Program-made: the position numbers and the translations under genes
Shown: positions 47,786-59,920 of the stretch, piece after piece
Position numbering within the stretch: the first letter of the stretch is position 1
Layout of the letters: the number at the start of each line of letters is the position of its first letter
DNA from: Euonymus europaeus
Lineage: Eukaryota; Streptophyta; Magnoliopsida; Celastrales; Celastraceae
Assembly: GCA_963580455.1 (NCBI GenBank)
Contig: OY756960.1
Coordinates: 2,046,001-2,110,000, forward strand
Length of the DNA: 64,000 bases
Direction: 5' to 3'
The notes under the pieces: model-generated
Databases searched by the model: none
Seen by the model: the letters and a program-made list of their open reading frames with translations, nothing else
Told to the model about the DNA's origin: nothing

Positions 47786-50700
47786 TGATTTTTAGCTTGA
47801 TTTCACACTACTTTTCGAGCTCTTCAATCCTGACATCTAGATTTGTGATTTCAGAACTCGTGGCTAGTAGGTCTCGTTGCACCTAGTTAGTGGCGAAATG
47901 TGGTTTCTTTACGTAAACGGTTTTCTTAATATTCGCTGGCTCCGAGTTCTGAATACGGAGATTTTTAGCTTGATTTCACACTACTTTTTGAGCTCTTCAA
48001 TTCTGGAATTTCGGTTTTTGATTTCAGAACTCGTGACTAGTATGTCTTGTTTCATGTACTTAGTCGCGAAATATGGTTTCTTTACGTAAACGGTTTTTTG
48101 AATATCCGTTGACTCAGAGTTCTGAATTCGGTGATTTTTAGCTTGATTTCACACTACTTTTCGAGCTCTTCAATCCTGGTATTTTGATTTTTGATTTCAG
48201 AACTCGTGTCTAGTATATCTTGTTTCATCTACTTTGTCGCAAAATGTGGTTTCTTTACGTAAACGGTTTTTTGAATATCCGTCGACTCCGAGTTCTGAAT
48301 TCGGTGATTTTTAGCTTGATTTCACACTACTTTTCGAGCTCTTCAATCCTGGCATTTAGATTTGTGATTTCAGAACTCGTGACTAGTAGGTCTCGTTGCA
48401 CCTAGTTAGTGGCGAAATGTGGTTTCTTTACGTAAACGGTTTTCTCAATATCCGCTGACTCCGAGTTCTGAATACGGTGATTTTTAGCTTGATTTCACAC
48501 TACTTTTCGAGCTCTTCAATCCTGGAATTTCGGTTTTTGATTTTAGAACTCGTGGCTAGTATGTCTCGTTCAATCTAGTTAGCCGCGAAATGTGGTTTCT
48601 TTACGTAAACGGTTTTCTCAATATCCGTTGACTCCGAGTTCTGAATTCGGTGATTTTTAGCTTGATTTCACACTACTTTTCGAGCTCTTCAATCCTGCTA
48701 TTTCGATTTTTGATTTCAGAACTCGTGGCTAGTATGTCTTGTTTCATCTACTTAGTCGCGAAATGTGGTTTCTTTACGTAAACGGTTTTTTGAATATCCG
48801 TTGACTCCGAGTTCTGAATTCCGTGATTTTTAGCTTGATTTCACACTACTTTTCGAGCTCTTCAATCCTGGCATTTCGATTTTGGTTTTCAGAACTCGTG
48901 GCTAGTAGGTCTCGTTTCACCTAGATAGTGGCGAAATGTGGTTTCTTTACGTAAATAGTTTTCTCAATATCCGCTGACTCGGATTTCTTAATTCGGTGAT
49001 TTTTAGCTTGATTTCACACTACTTTTCGAGCTCTACAATCCCGGAATTTCGGTTTTTGATTTCAGAACTCGTGGCAAGTAGGTCTCATTTTACCTAGTTA
49101 GCCGCGAAATGTGGTTTCTTTACGTAAACGATTTTCTCAATATCTGTTGACTCCGAGTTCTGAATTCGGTGATTTTTAGCTTGATTTCACACTAATTTTC
49201 GAGCTCTTCAATCCTGCTATTTCGATTTTTGATTTCAGAACTCGTGGCTCGTATGTCTTGTTTCATTTACTTAGTCGCGAAATGTGGTTTCTTTACGTAA
49301 ACGGTTTTTTGAATATCCGTTGACTCCGAGTTCTGAATTCGGTGATTTTTAGCTTGATTTCAAACTATTTTTCGAGCTCTTCAATCCTAACATTTCGATT
49401 TTTGATTTCAAAACTCGTGGCTAGTAGGTCTCGTTTCACCTAGTTAGTGGCGAAATGGGGTTTCTTTACGTAAACAGTTTTCTCAATATCCGCTGACTCC
49501 GAGTTCTGAATTCGGTGATTTTTAGCTTGATTTCACACTACTTTTCGAGCTCTTCAATCCTGGTATTTTGATTTTTGGTTTCAGAACTCGTGGCAAGTTG
49601 GTCTTGTTTCATCTACTTAGTCGCGAAATGTGGTTTCTTTACGTAAACGGTTTTTTGAATATCCGTCGACTCCGAGTTCTGAATTCGGTGATTTTTAGCT
49701 TAATTTCGCACTACTTTTCGAGCTCTTCAATCCTGGCATTTAGATGTTTGATTTCAGAACTCGTGGCTAGTAGGTCTCGTTTCACCTAGTTAGTGGCGAA
49801 ATGTGCTTTCTTTACGTAAACGGTTTTCTCAATATCCGCTGACTCCGAGTTCTGAATTCGGTGATTTTTAGTTTGATTTCACACTACTTTTCGAGCTCTT
49901 CAATCCTGGCATTTAGATTTGTGATTTCAGAACTCGTGGCTAGTAGGTCTCGTTGCACCTAGTTAGTGGCAAAATGTGGTTTCTTTACGTAAACGGTTTT
50001 CTCAATATCCGCTGACTCCGAGTTCCGAATACGGTGATTTTTAGCTTGATTTCACACTACTTTTCGAGCTCTTCAATCCTGGAATTTCGGTTTTTGATAT
50101 TAGAACTCGTGGCTAGTAGGTCTCGTTCAATCTAGTTAGCCGCGAAATGTGTTTTCTTTACGTAAACGGTTTTCTCAATATCCGTTGACTCCGAGTTCTG
50201 AATTCAGTGATTTTTAACTTGATTTCACACTACTTTTCGAGCTCTTCAATCCTGCTATTTCGATTTTTGATTTGAGAACTCGTGGCTAGTATGTTTTGTT
50301 TCATCTACTTAGTCGCAAAATGTGGTTTCTCTACGTAAACGGTTTTTTTAATATCCGTTGACTCCGAGTTCTGAATTCCGTGATTTTTAGCTTGATTTCA
50401 CACTACTTTTCGAGCTCTTCAATCCTGGCATTTCGATTTTGGTTTTCAGAACTCGTGACTAGTAGGTCTCGTTTCACCTAGATAGTGGCGAAATGTGGTT
50501 TCTTTACGTAAACAGTTTTCTCAATATCCGCTGACTCGGAGTTCTTAATTCGGTGATTTTTAGCTTGATTTCACACTACTTTTCGAGCTCTACAATCCCG
50601 GAATTTCGGTTCTTGATTTCAGAACTCGTGGCGAGTAGGTCTCATTTCACCTAGTTAGCCGTGAAATGTGCTTTCTTTTCGTAAACGATTTTCTCAATAT

Positions 50701-51503
50701 CTGTTCACTCCGAGTTCTGAATTAGGTGATTTTTAGCTTGATTTCACACTAATTTTCGAGCTCTTCAATCCTGCTATTTCGATTTTTGATTTCAGAACTC
50801 GTGGCTCGTATGTCTTGTTTCATCTACTTAGTCGCGAAATGTGGTTTCTTTACGTAAACGGTTTTTTGAATATCCGTTGACTCCGAGTTCTGAATTCGGT
50901 GATTTTTAGCTTGATTTCACACTATTTTTCGAGCTCTTCAATCCTAACATTTCGATTTTTGATTTCAAAACTCGTGGCTAGTAGGTCTCGTTTCACCTAG
51001 TTAGTGGCGAAATGGGGTTTCTTTACGTAAACAGTTTTCTCAATATCCGCTGACTCCGAGTTCTGAATTCGGTGATTTTTAGCTTGATTTCACACTACTT
51101 TTCGAGCTCTTCAATCCTGCTATTTCGATTTGTGATTTCAGAACTCGTGGCTAGTAGGTCTCGTTGCACCTAGTTAGTGGCGAAATTTGGTTTCTTTACG
51201 TAAACGGTTTTCTCAATATCCGTTGACTCCGAGTTCTGAATACGGTGATTTTTAGCTTGATTTCACACTACTTTTCGAGCTCTTCAATCCTGGAATTTCG
51301 GTTTTTGATTTTAGAACTCGTGGCTAGTAGGTCTCCTTCAATCTAGTTAGCCGCGAAATGTGTTTACTTTACGTAAACGGTTTTCTCAATATCCGTTGAC
51401 TCCGAGTTCTGAATTCGGTGATTTTTAGCTTGATTTCACACTACTTTTCGAGCTCTTCAATCCTGCTATTTCGATTTTTGATTTCAGAACTCGTGGCTAG
51501 TAT

Positions 51504-54500
51504 GTCTTGTTTCATCTACTTAGTCGCGAAATGTGGTTTCTTTACGTAAACGGTTTTTTGAATATCCGTCGACTCCGAGTTCTGAATTCGGTGATTTTTA
51601 GCTTAATTTCGCACTACTTTTGGAGCTCTTCAATCCTGGCATTTAGATGTTTGATTTCAGAACTCGTGGCTAGTAGGTCTCGTTTCACCTAGTTAGTGGC
51701 GAAATGTGGTTTCTTTACGTAAACGGTTTTCTCAATATCCGCTGACTCCGAGTTCTGAATTCGGTGATTTTTAGCTTGATTTCACACTACTTTTCGAGCT
51801 CTTCAATCCTGACATCTAGATTTGTGATTTCAGAACTCGTGGCTAGTAGGTCTCGTTGCACCTAGTTAGTGGCGAAATGTGGTTTCTTTACGTAAACGGT
51901 TTTCTTAATATTCGCTGGCTCCGAGTTCTGAATACGGAGATTTTTAGCTTGATTTCACACTACTTTTTGAGCTCTTCAATTCTGGAATTTCGGTTTTTGA
52001 TTTCAGAACTCGTGACTAGTATGTCTTGTTTCATGTACTTAGTCGCGAAATATGGTTTCTTTACGTAAACGGTTTTTTGAATATCCGTTGACTCAGAGTT
52101 CTGAATTCGGTGATTTTTAGCTTGATTTCACACTACTTTTCGAGCTCTTCAATCCTGGTATTTTGATTTTTGATTTCAGAACTCGTGTCTAGTATATCTT
52201 GTTTCATCTACTTTGTCGCAAAATGTGGTTTCTTTACGTAAACGGTTTTTTGAATATCCGTCGACTCCGAGTTCTGAATTCGGTGATTTTTAGCTTGATT
52301 TCACACTACTTTTCGAGCTCTTCAATCCTGGCATTTAGATTTGTGATTTCAGAACTCGTGACTAGTAGGTCTCGTTGCACCTAGTTAGTGGCGAAATGTG
52401 GTTTCTTTACGTAAACGGTTTTCTCAATATCCGCTGACTCCGAGTTCTGAATACGGTGATTTTTAGCTTGATTTCACACTACTTTTCGAGCTCTTCAATC
52501 CTGGAATTTCGGTTTTTGATTTTAGAACTCGTGGCTAGTATGTCTCGTTCAATCTAGTTAGCCGCGAAATGTGGTTTCTTTACGTAAACGGTTTTCTCAA
52601 TATCCGTTGACTCCGAGTTCTGAATTCGGTGATTTTTAGCTTGATTTCACACTACTTTTCGAGCTCTTCAATCCTGCTATTTCGATTTTTGATTTCAGAA
52701 CTCGTGGCTAGTATGTCTTGTTTCATCTACTTAGTCGCGAAATGTGGTTTCTTTACGTAAACGGTTTTTTGAATATCCGTTGACTCCGAGTTCTGAATTC
52801 CGTGATTTTTAGCTTGATTTCACACTACTTTTCGAGCTCTTCAATCCTGGCATTTCGATTTTGGTTTTCAGAACTCGTGGCTAGTAGGTCTCGTTTCACC
52901 TAGATAGTGGCGAAATGTGGTTTCTTTACGTAAATAGTTTTCTCAATATCCGCTGACTCGGATTTCTTAATTCGGTGATTTTTAGCTTGATTTCACACTA
53001 CTTTTCGAGCTCTACAATCCCGGAATTTCGGTTTTTGATTTCAGAACTCGTGGCAAGTAGGTCTCATTTTACCTAGTTAGCCGCGAAATGTGGTTTCTTT
53101 ACGTAAACGATTTTCTCAATATCTGTTGACTCCGAGTTCTGAATTCGGTGATTTTTAGCTTGATTTCACACTAATTTTCGAGCTCTTCAATCCTGCTATT
53201 TCGATTTTTGATTTCAGAACTCGTGGCTCGTATGTCTTGTTTCATTTACTTAGTCGCGAAATGTGGTTTCTTTACGTAAACGGTTTTTTGAATATCCGTT
53301 GACTCCGAGTTCTGAATTCGGTGATTTTTAGCTTGATTTCAAACTATTTTTCGAGCTCTTCAATCCTAACATTTCGATTTTTGATTTCAAAACTCGTGGC
53401 TAGTAGGTCTCGTTTCACCTAGTTAGTGGCGAAATGGGGTTTCTTTACGTAAACAGTTTTCTCAATATCCGCTGACTCCGAGTTCTGAATTCGGTGATTT
53501 TTAGCTTGATTTCACACTACTTTTCGAGCTCTTCAATCCTGGTATTTTGATTTTTGGTTTCAGAACTCGTGGCAAGTTGGTCTTGTTTCATCTACTTAGT
53601 CGCGAAATGTGGTTTCTTTACGTAAACGGTTTTTTGAATATCCGTCGACTCCGAGTTCTGAATTCGGTGATTTTTAGCTTAATTTCGCACTACTTTTCGA
53701 GCTCTTCAATCCTGGCATTTAGATGTTTGATTTCAGAACTCGTGGCTAGTAGGTCTCGTTTCACCTAGTTAGTGGCGAAATGTGCTTTCTTTACGTAAAC
53801 GGTTTTCTCAATATCCGCTGACTCCGAGTTCTGAATTCGGTGATTTTTAGTTTGATTTCACACTACTTTTCGAGCTCTTCAATCCTGGCATTTAGATTTG
53901 TGATTTCAGAACTCGTGGCTAGTAGGTCTCGTTGCACCTAGTTAGTGGCAAAATGTGGTTTCTTTACGTAAACGGTTTTCTCAATATCCGCTGACTCCGA
54001 GTTCCGAATACGGTGATTTTTAGCTTGATTTCACACTACTTTTCGAGCTCTTCAATCCTGGAATTTCGGTTTTTGATATTAGAACTCGTGGCTAGTAGGT
54101 CTCGTTCAATCTAGTTAGCCGCGAAATGTGTTTTCTTTACGTAAACGGTTTTCTCAATATCCGTTGACTCCGAGTTCTGAATTCAGTGATTTTTAACTTG
54201 ATTTCACACTACTTTTCGAGCTCTTCAATCCTGCTATTTCGATTTTTGATTTGAGAACTCGTGGCTAGTATGTTTTGTTTCATCTACTTAGTCGCAAAAT
54301 GTGGTTTCTCTACGTAAACGGTTTTTTTAATATCCGTTGACTCCGAGTTCTGAATTCCGTGATTTTTAGCTTGATTTCACACTACTTTTCGAGCTCTTCA
54401 ATCCTGGCATTTCGATTTTGGTTTTCAGAACTCGTGACTAGTAGGTCTCGTTTCACCTAGATAGTGGCGAAATGTGGTTTCTTTACGTAAACAGTTTTCT

Positions 54501-55482
54501 CAATATCCGCTGACTCGGAGTTCTTAATTCGGTGATTTTTAGCTTGATTTCACACTACTTTTCGAGCTCTACAATCCCGGAATTTCGGTTCTTGATTTCA
54601 GAACTCGTGGCGAGTAGGTCTCATTTCACCTAGTTAGCCGTGAAATGTGCTTTCTTTTCGTAAACGATTTTCTCAATATCTGTTCACTCCGAGTTCTGAA
54701 TTAGGTGATTTTTAGCTTGATTTCACACTAATTTTCGAGCTCTTCAATCCTGCTATTTCGATTTTTGATTTCAGAACTCGTGGCTCGTATGTCTTGTTTC
54801 ATCTACTTAGTCGCGAAATGTGGTTTCTTTACGTAAACGGTTTTTTGAATATCCGTTGACTCCGAGTTCTGAATTCGGTGATTTTTAGCTTGATTTCACA
54901 CTATTTTTCGAGCTCTTCAATCCTAACATTTCGATTTTTGATTTCAAAACTCGTGGCTAGTAGGTCTCGTTTCACCTAGTTAGTGGCGAAATGGGGTTTC
55001 TTTACGTAAACAGTTTTCTCAATATCCGCTGACTCCGAGTTCTGAATTCGGTGATTTTTAGCTTGATTTCACACTACTTTTCGAGCTCTTCAATCCTGCT
55101 ATTTCGATTTGTGATTTCAGAACTCGTGGCTAGTAGGTCTCGTTGCACCTAGTTAGTGGCGAAATTTGGTTTCTTTACGTAAACGGTTTTCTCAATATCC
55201 GTTGACTCCGAGTTCTGAATACGGTGATTTTTAGCTTGATTTCACACTACTTTTCGAGCTCTTCAATCCTGGAATTTCGGTTTTTGATTTTAGAACTCGT
55301 GGCTAGTAGGTCTCCTTCAATCTAGTTAGCCGCGAAATGTGTTTACTTTACGTAAACGGTTTTCTCAATATCCGTTGACTCCGAGTTCTGAATTCGGTGA
55401 TTTTTAGCTTGATTTCACACTACTTTTCGAGCTCTTCAATCCTGCTATTTCGATTTTTGATTTCAGAACTCGTGGCTAGTAT
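51504..55482. repeat. 3,979 bp tandem duplication, copy 2 (23 monomers)
   Basis: I found no difference from copy 1 at any of the many positions compared, which makes this the most homogeneous pair in the window. Similarity to the start of the unit continues past the end as a partial third copy to about 55,680, but with differences (CGAGCTC for GGAGCTC near 55,593, AAATTTGG for AAATGTGG near 55,683). An assembly duplication cannot be excluded from sequence alone. Confidence 0.9.
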
Positions 55483-57497
55483 GTCTTGTTTCATCTACTT
55501 AGTCGCGAAATGTGGTTTCTTTACGTAAACGGTTTTTTGAATATCCGTCGACTCCGAGTTCTGAATTCGGTGATTTTTAGCTTAATTTCGCACTACTTTT
55601 CGAGCTCTTCAATCCTGGCATTTAGATGTTTGATTTCAGAACTCGTGGCTAGTAGGTCTCGTTTCACCTAGTTAGTGGCGAAATTTGGTTTCTTTACGTA
55701 AACGGTTTTCTCAATATCCGCTGACTCCGAGTTCTGAATTCGGTGATTTTTAGCTTGATTTCACACTACTTTTTGAGCTATTCAATCCTGGCATTTAGAT
55801 TTGTGATTTCAGAACTCGTGGCTAGTAGGTCTCGTTGCACCTAGTTAGTGGCGAAATGTGGTTTCTTTACGTAAACGGTTTTCTCAATATCCGTTGACTC
55901 CGAGTTCTGAATACGGTGATTTTTAGCTTGATTTCACACTACTTTTCGAGCTCTTCAATCCTGGAATTTCGGTTTTTGATTTTAGAACTCGTGGCTAGTA
56001 GGTCTCCTTCAATCTAGTTAGCCGCGAAATGTGTTTTCTTTACGTAAACGGTTTTCTCAATATCCGTTGACTCCGAGTTCTGAATTCGGTGATTTTTAGC
56101 TTGATTTCACACTACTTTTCGAGCTCTTCAATCCTGCTATTTCGATTTTTGATTTCAGAACTCGTGGCTAGTATGTCTTGTTTCATCTACTTAGTCGCGA
56201 AATGTGGTTTCTTTACGTAAACGGTTTTTTGAATATCCGTTGACTCCGAGTTCTGAATTCCGTGATTTTTAGCTTGATTTCACACTACTTTTCGAGCTCT
56301 TCAATCCTGACATTTCGATTTTGGTTTTCAGAACTCGTGGCTAGTAGGTCTCGTTTCACCTAGATAGTGGCAAAATGTGGTTTTTTTACGTAAACAGTTT
56401 TCTCAATATCCGCTGACTCGGATTTCTTAATTCGGTGATTTTTAGCTTGATTTCACACCACTTTTTGAGCTCTACAATCCCGGAATTTCGGTTTTTGATT
56501 TCAGAACTCGTGGCAAGTAGGTCTCATTTCACCTAGTTAGCCGCGAAATGTGGTTTCTTTACATAAACGATTTTCCCAATATCTGTTGACTCCGAGTTCT
56601 GAATTCGGTGATTTTTAGCTTGATTTCACACTAATTTTTGAGCTCTTCAATCCTGCTATTTCGATTTTTGATTTCAGAACTCGTGGCTCGTATGTCTTGT
56701 TTCATCTACTTAGTCGCGAATTGTGGTTTCTTTACGTAAACGGTTTTTTGAATATCCGTTGACTCCGAGTTCTGAATTCGATGATTTTTAGCTTGATTTC
56801 AAACTATTTTTCGAGCTCTTCAATCCTTACATTTCGATTTTCGATTTCAAAACTCGTGGCTAGTAGGTCTCGTTTCACCTAGTTAGTGGCGAAATGGGGT
56901 TTCTTTACGTAAACAGTTTTCTCAATATCCGCTGACTCCGAGTTCTGAATTCGGTGATTTTTAGCTTGATTTCACACTACTTTTCGAGCTCTTCAATCCT
57001 GGTATTTTGATTTTTGGTTTCAGAACTCGTGGCTAGTTGGTCTTGTTTCATCTACTTAGTCGCGAAATGTGGTTTCTTTACGTAAACGGTTTTTTGAATA
57101 TCCGTCGACTCCGAGTTCTGAATTCGGTGATTTTTAGCTTAATTTCGCACAACTTTTCGAGCTCTTCAATCCTGACATTTAGATGTTTGATTTCAGAACT
57201 CGTGGCTAGTACGTCTCGTTTCACCTAGTTAGTGGTGAAATGTTGTTTCTTTACGTAAACGGTTTTCTCAATATCCGCTGACTCCGAGTTCTGAATTCGG
57301 TGATTTTTAGCTTGATTTCACACTACTTTTCGAGCTCTTCAATCCTGGGATTTAGATTTGTGATTTCAGAACTCGTGGCTAGTAGGTCTCGTTGCACCTA
57401 GTTAGTGGCGAAATGTGGTTTCTTTACGTAAACGGTTTTCTCAATATCCGCTGACTCCGAGTTCTGAATTCGGTGATTTTTAGCTTGATTTCACACT
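55483..57497. repeat. Rearranged partial copies of the 3,979 bp unit
   Basis: CTCCTTCAATC occurs at 55,312 and again at 56,004 (692 bp, four monomers), joining a late piece of the unit to an earlier one. About 56,030-57,250 then matches 52,570-53,790 at an offset of 3,461 bp, 20 monomers, with scattered substitutions such as CTGACATTTCG for CTGGCATTTCG near 56,308. It is an older, shortened version of the same HOR. Confidence 0.8.
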
Positions 57498-58190
57498 ACT
57501 TTTCGAGCTCTTCAATCCTGGTATTTTGATTTTTGGTTTCAGAACTCGTGGCAAGTTGGTCTTGTTTCATCTACTTAGTCGCGAAATGTGGTTTCTTTAC
57601 GTAAACGGTTTTTTGAATATCCGTCGACTCCGAGTTCCGAATTCGGTGATTTTTAGCTTAATTTCGCAGTACTTTTCGAGCTCTTCAATCCTGGCATTTA
57701 GATGTTTGATTTCAGAACTCGTGGCTAGTAGGTCTCGTTTCACCTAGTTAGTGGCGAAATGTGGTTTCTTTACGTAAACGGTTTTTTGAATATCCGTCGA
57801 CTCCGAGTTCTTAATTCGGTGATTTTTAGCTTGATTTCACACTACTTTTCGAGCTCTACAATCCCGGAATTTCTGTTTTTGATTTCAGAACTCGTGGCAA
57901 GTAGGTCTCATTTCACCTAGTTAGCCGCGAAATGTGGTTTCTTTACGTAAACCATTTTCTCAATATCTGTTGACTCCGAGTTCTGAATTCGGTGATTTTT
58001 AGCTTGATTTCACACTAATTTTCGAGCTCTTCAATCCTGCTATTACGATTTTTGATTTCTGAACTCGTGGCTCGTATGTCTTGTTTCATCTACTTAGTCG
58101 CGAAATGTGGTTTCTTTACGTAAACGGTTTTTTGAATATCCGTTGACTCCGAGTTCTGAATTCGGTGATTTTTAGCTTGATTTCACACTA
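57498..58190. repeat. 693 bp (4-monomer) block repeated at +1,730 bp, copy 1
   Basis: It matches 59,228-59,920. Shared private variants are GAGTTCCGAATTCGG with TTTCGCAGTACTT, CTTAATTCGG after GTCGACTCC, CCCGGAATTTCTG, AAACCATTTTC and GCTATTACG. The copies differ at GGCAAGTTGG against GGCTGGTTGG. Confidence 0.82.
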
Positions 58191-58404
58191 ATTTTCGAGC
58201 TCTTCAATCCTGCTATTACGATTTTTGATTTCAGAACTCGTGGCTCGTATGTCTTGTTTCATCTACTTAGTCGCGAAATGTGGTTTCTTTACGTAAACGG
58301 TTTTTTGAATATCCGTTGACTCCGAGTTCTGAATTCGGTGATTTTTAGCTTGATTTCACACTATTTTTCGAGCTCTTCAATCCTAACATTTCCATTTTTG
58401 ATTT
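58059..58404. repeat. Adjacent duplicated monomer
   Basis: Monomers 58,059-58,231 and 58,232-58,404 are preceded by the same CTGCTATTACG tail. From about 58,011 to 58,356 they repeat at 173 bp with one visible difference (GATTTCTGAAC against GATTTCAGAAC). The related copy at 59,740-59,940 has the monomer only once, so this is a local single-monomer gain or the other copy a loss. Confidence 0.78.
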
Positions 58405-59227
58405 CAAAACTCGTGGCTAGTAGGTCTAGTTTCACCTAGTTAGTGGCGAAATGGGGTTTCTTTACGTAAACAGTTTTCTCAATATCCGCTGACTCCGAGT
58501 TCTGAATTCGGTGATTTTTAGCTTGATTTCACACTACTTTTCGAGCTCTTCAATCCTGGTATTTTGATTTTTGGTTTCCAAACTCGTGGCAAGTTGGTCT
58601 TGTTTCATCTACTTAGTCGCGAAATGTGGTTTCTTTACGTAAACGGTTTTTTGAATATCCGTCGACTCCGAGTTCTGAATTCGGTGATTTTTAGCTTAAT
58701 TTCGCACTACTTTTCGAGCTCTTCAATCCTGGCATTTAGATGTTTGATTTCAGAATTCGTGGCTAGTAGGTCTCGTTTCACCTAGTTAGTGGCGAAATGT
58801 GGTTTCTTTACGTAAACGGTTTTCTCAATATCCGCTGACTCCGAGTTCTGAATTCGGTGATTTTTAGCTTGATTTCACACTACTTTTCGAGCTCTTCAAT
58901 CCTGGCATTTAGATTTGTGATTTCAGAACTCGTGGCTATTAGGTCTCGTTGCACCTAGTTAGTGGCAAAATGTGGTTTCTTTACGTAAACGGTTTTCTCA
59001 ATATCCGCTGACTCCGAGTTCCGAATACGGTGATTTTTAGCTTGATTTCACACTATTTTTCGAGCTCTTCAATCCTTATAATTCGATTTTTGATTTCAAA
59101 ACTCGTGGCTAGTAGGTCTCGTTTCACCTAGTTAGTGGCGAAATGGGGTTTCTTTACGTAAACAGTTTTCTCAATATCCGCTGACTCCGAGTTCTGAATT
59201 CGGTGATTTTTAGCTTGATTTCACACC

Positions 59228-59920
59228 AATTTTCGAGCTCTTCAATCCTGGTATTTTGATTTTTGGTTTCAGAACTCGTGGCTGGTTGGTCTTGTTTCAT
59301 CTACTTAGTCGCGAAATGTGGTTTCTTTACGTAAACGGTTTTTTGAATATCCGTCGACTCCGAGTTCCGAATTCGGTGATTTTTAGCTTAATTTCGCAGT
59401 ACTTTTCGAGCTCTTCAATCCTGGCATTTAGATGTTTGATTTCAGAACTCGTGGCTAGTAGGTCTCGTTTCACCTAGTTAGTGGCGAAATGTGGTTTCTT
59501 TACGTAAACGGTTTTTTGAATATCCGTCGACTCCGAGTTCTTAATTCGGTGATTTTTAGCTTGATTTCACACTACTTTTCGAGCTCTACAATCCCGGAAT
59601 TTCTGTTTTTGATTTCAGAACTCGTGGCAAGTAGGTCTCATTTCACCTAGTTAGCCGCGAAATGTGGTTTCTTTACGTAAACCATTTTCTCAATATCTGT
59701 TGACTCCGAGTTCTGAATTCGGTGATTTTTAGCTTGATTTCACACTAATTTTCGAGCTCTTCAATCCTGCTATTACGATTTTTGATTTCTGAACTCGTGG
59801 CTCGTATGTCTTGTTTCATCTACTTAGTCGCGAAATGTGGTTTCTTTACGTAAACGGTTTTTTGAATATCCGTTGACTCCGAGTTCTGAATTCGGTGATT
59901 TTTAGCTTGATTTCACACTA
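59228..59920. repeat. 693 bp block repeated at +1,730 bp, copy 2
   Basis: This is the partner of 57,498-58,190, ten monomers apart. The interval 58,405-59,227 holds other monomers of the 3,979 bp HOR family: the CAAAACTCGTGG / AAATGGGG type, the SalI (GTCGAC) type and the GGCATTTAGATTTGTG type. No unrelated sequence lies between them. Confidence 0.8.

Larger units (their letters stand above)
47679..47851. repeat. Representative 173 bp monomer (reference map)
   Basis: This complete monomer is close to the general consensus and serves as a coordinate map. Monomer positions: CAGAACTCGTGG at 1-12; the variable CTAG/CAAG/CCGG segment at 13-16; the TAGTTAG or TACTTAG segment at 33-39; GCGAAATGTGG at 42-52; palindrome TTTACGTAAA at 57-66; the TTTTCTCAAT or TTTTTTGAAT class switch at about 70-79; a TGA stop at 86-88; dyad CCGAGTTCTGAATTCGG at 91-107 containing EcoRI GAATTC at 100-105; SacI GAGCTC at 139-144; a T-rich tail to 173. 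A hand count of a consensus-like version gives C36 G35 A34 T68 (41% GC) with about 10 CpG sites. Confidence 0.9.
47525..51503. repeat. 3,979 bp tandem duplication, copy 1 (23 monomers)
   Basis: The unit repeats at +3,979 bp from GTCTTGTTTCATC (47,525 / 51,504). Immediately upstream the copies differ (GTTG against GTAT; GGTTTAAG against GATTTCAG), which gives a sharp left border. Private variants retained in both copies include CTGACATCTAG, GCTGGCTCC, GGATTTCTTAATTCGG, TTCATTTACTTAG, GATATTAGAACTCG and GTATGTTTTGTTTC. Confidence 0.9.

Noticed and set aside
47712..47825. Internal RNA polymerase III promoter or tRNA-like element (TTAGTGG and TTTTCGAGCTC as A and B boxes)
   Set aside because: Each box has several mismatches to its consensus, the spacing of about 100 bp is too long for a tRNA-type gene, and no cloverleaf can be drawn.
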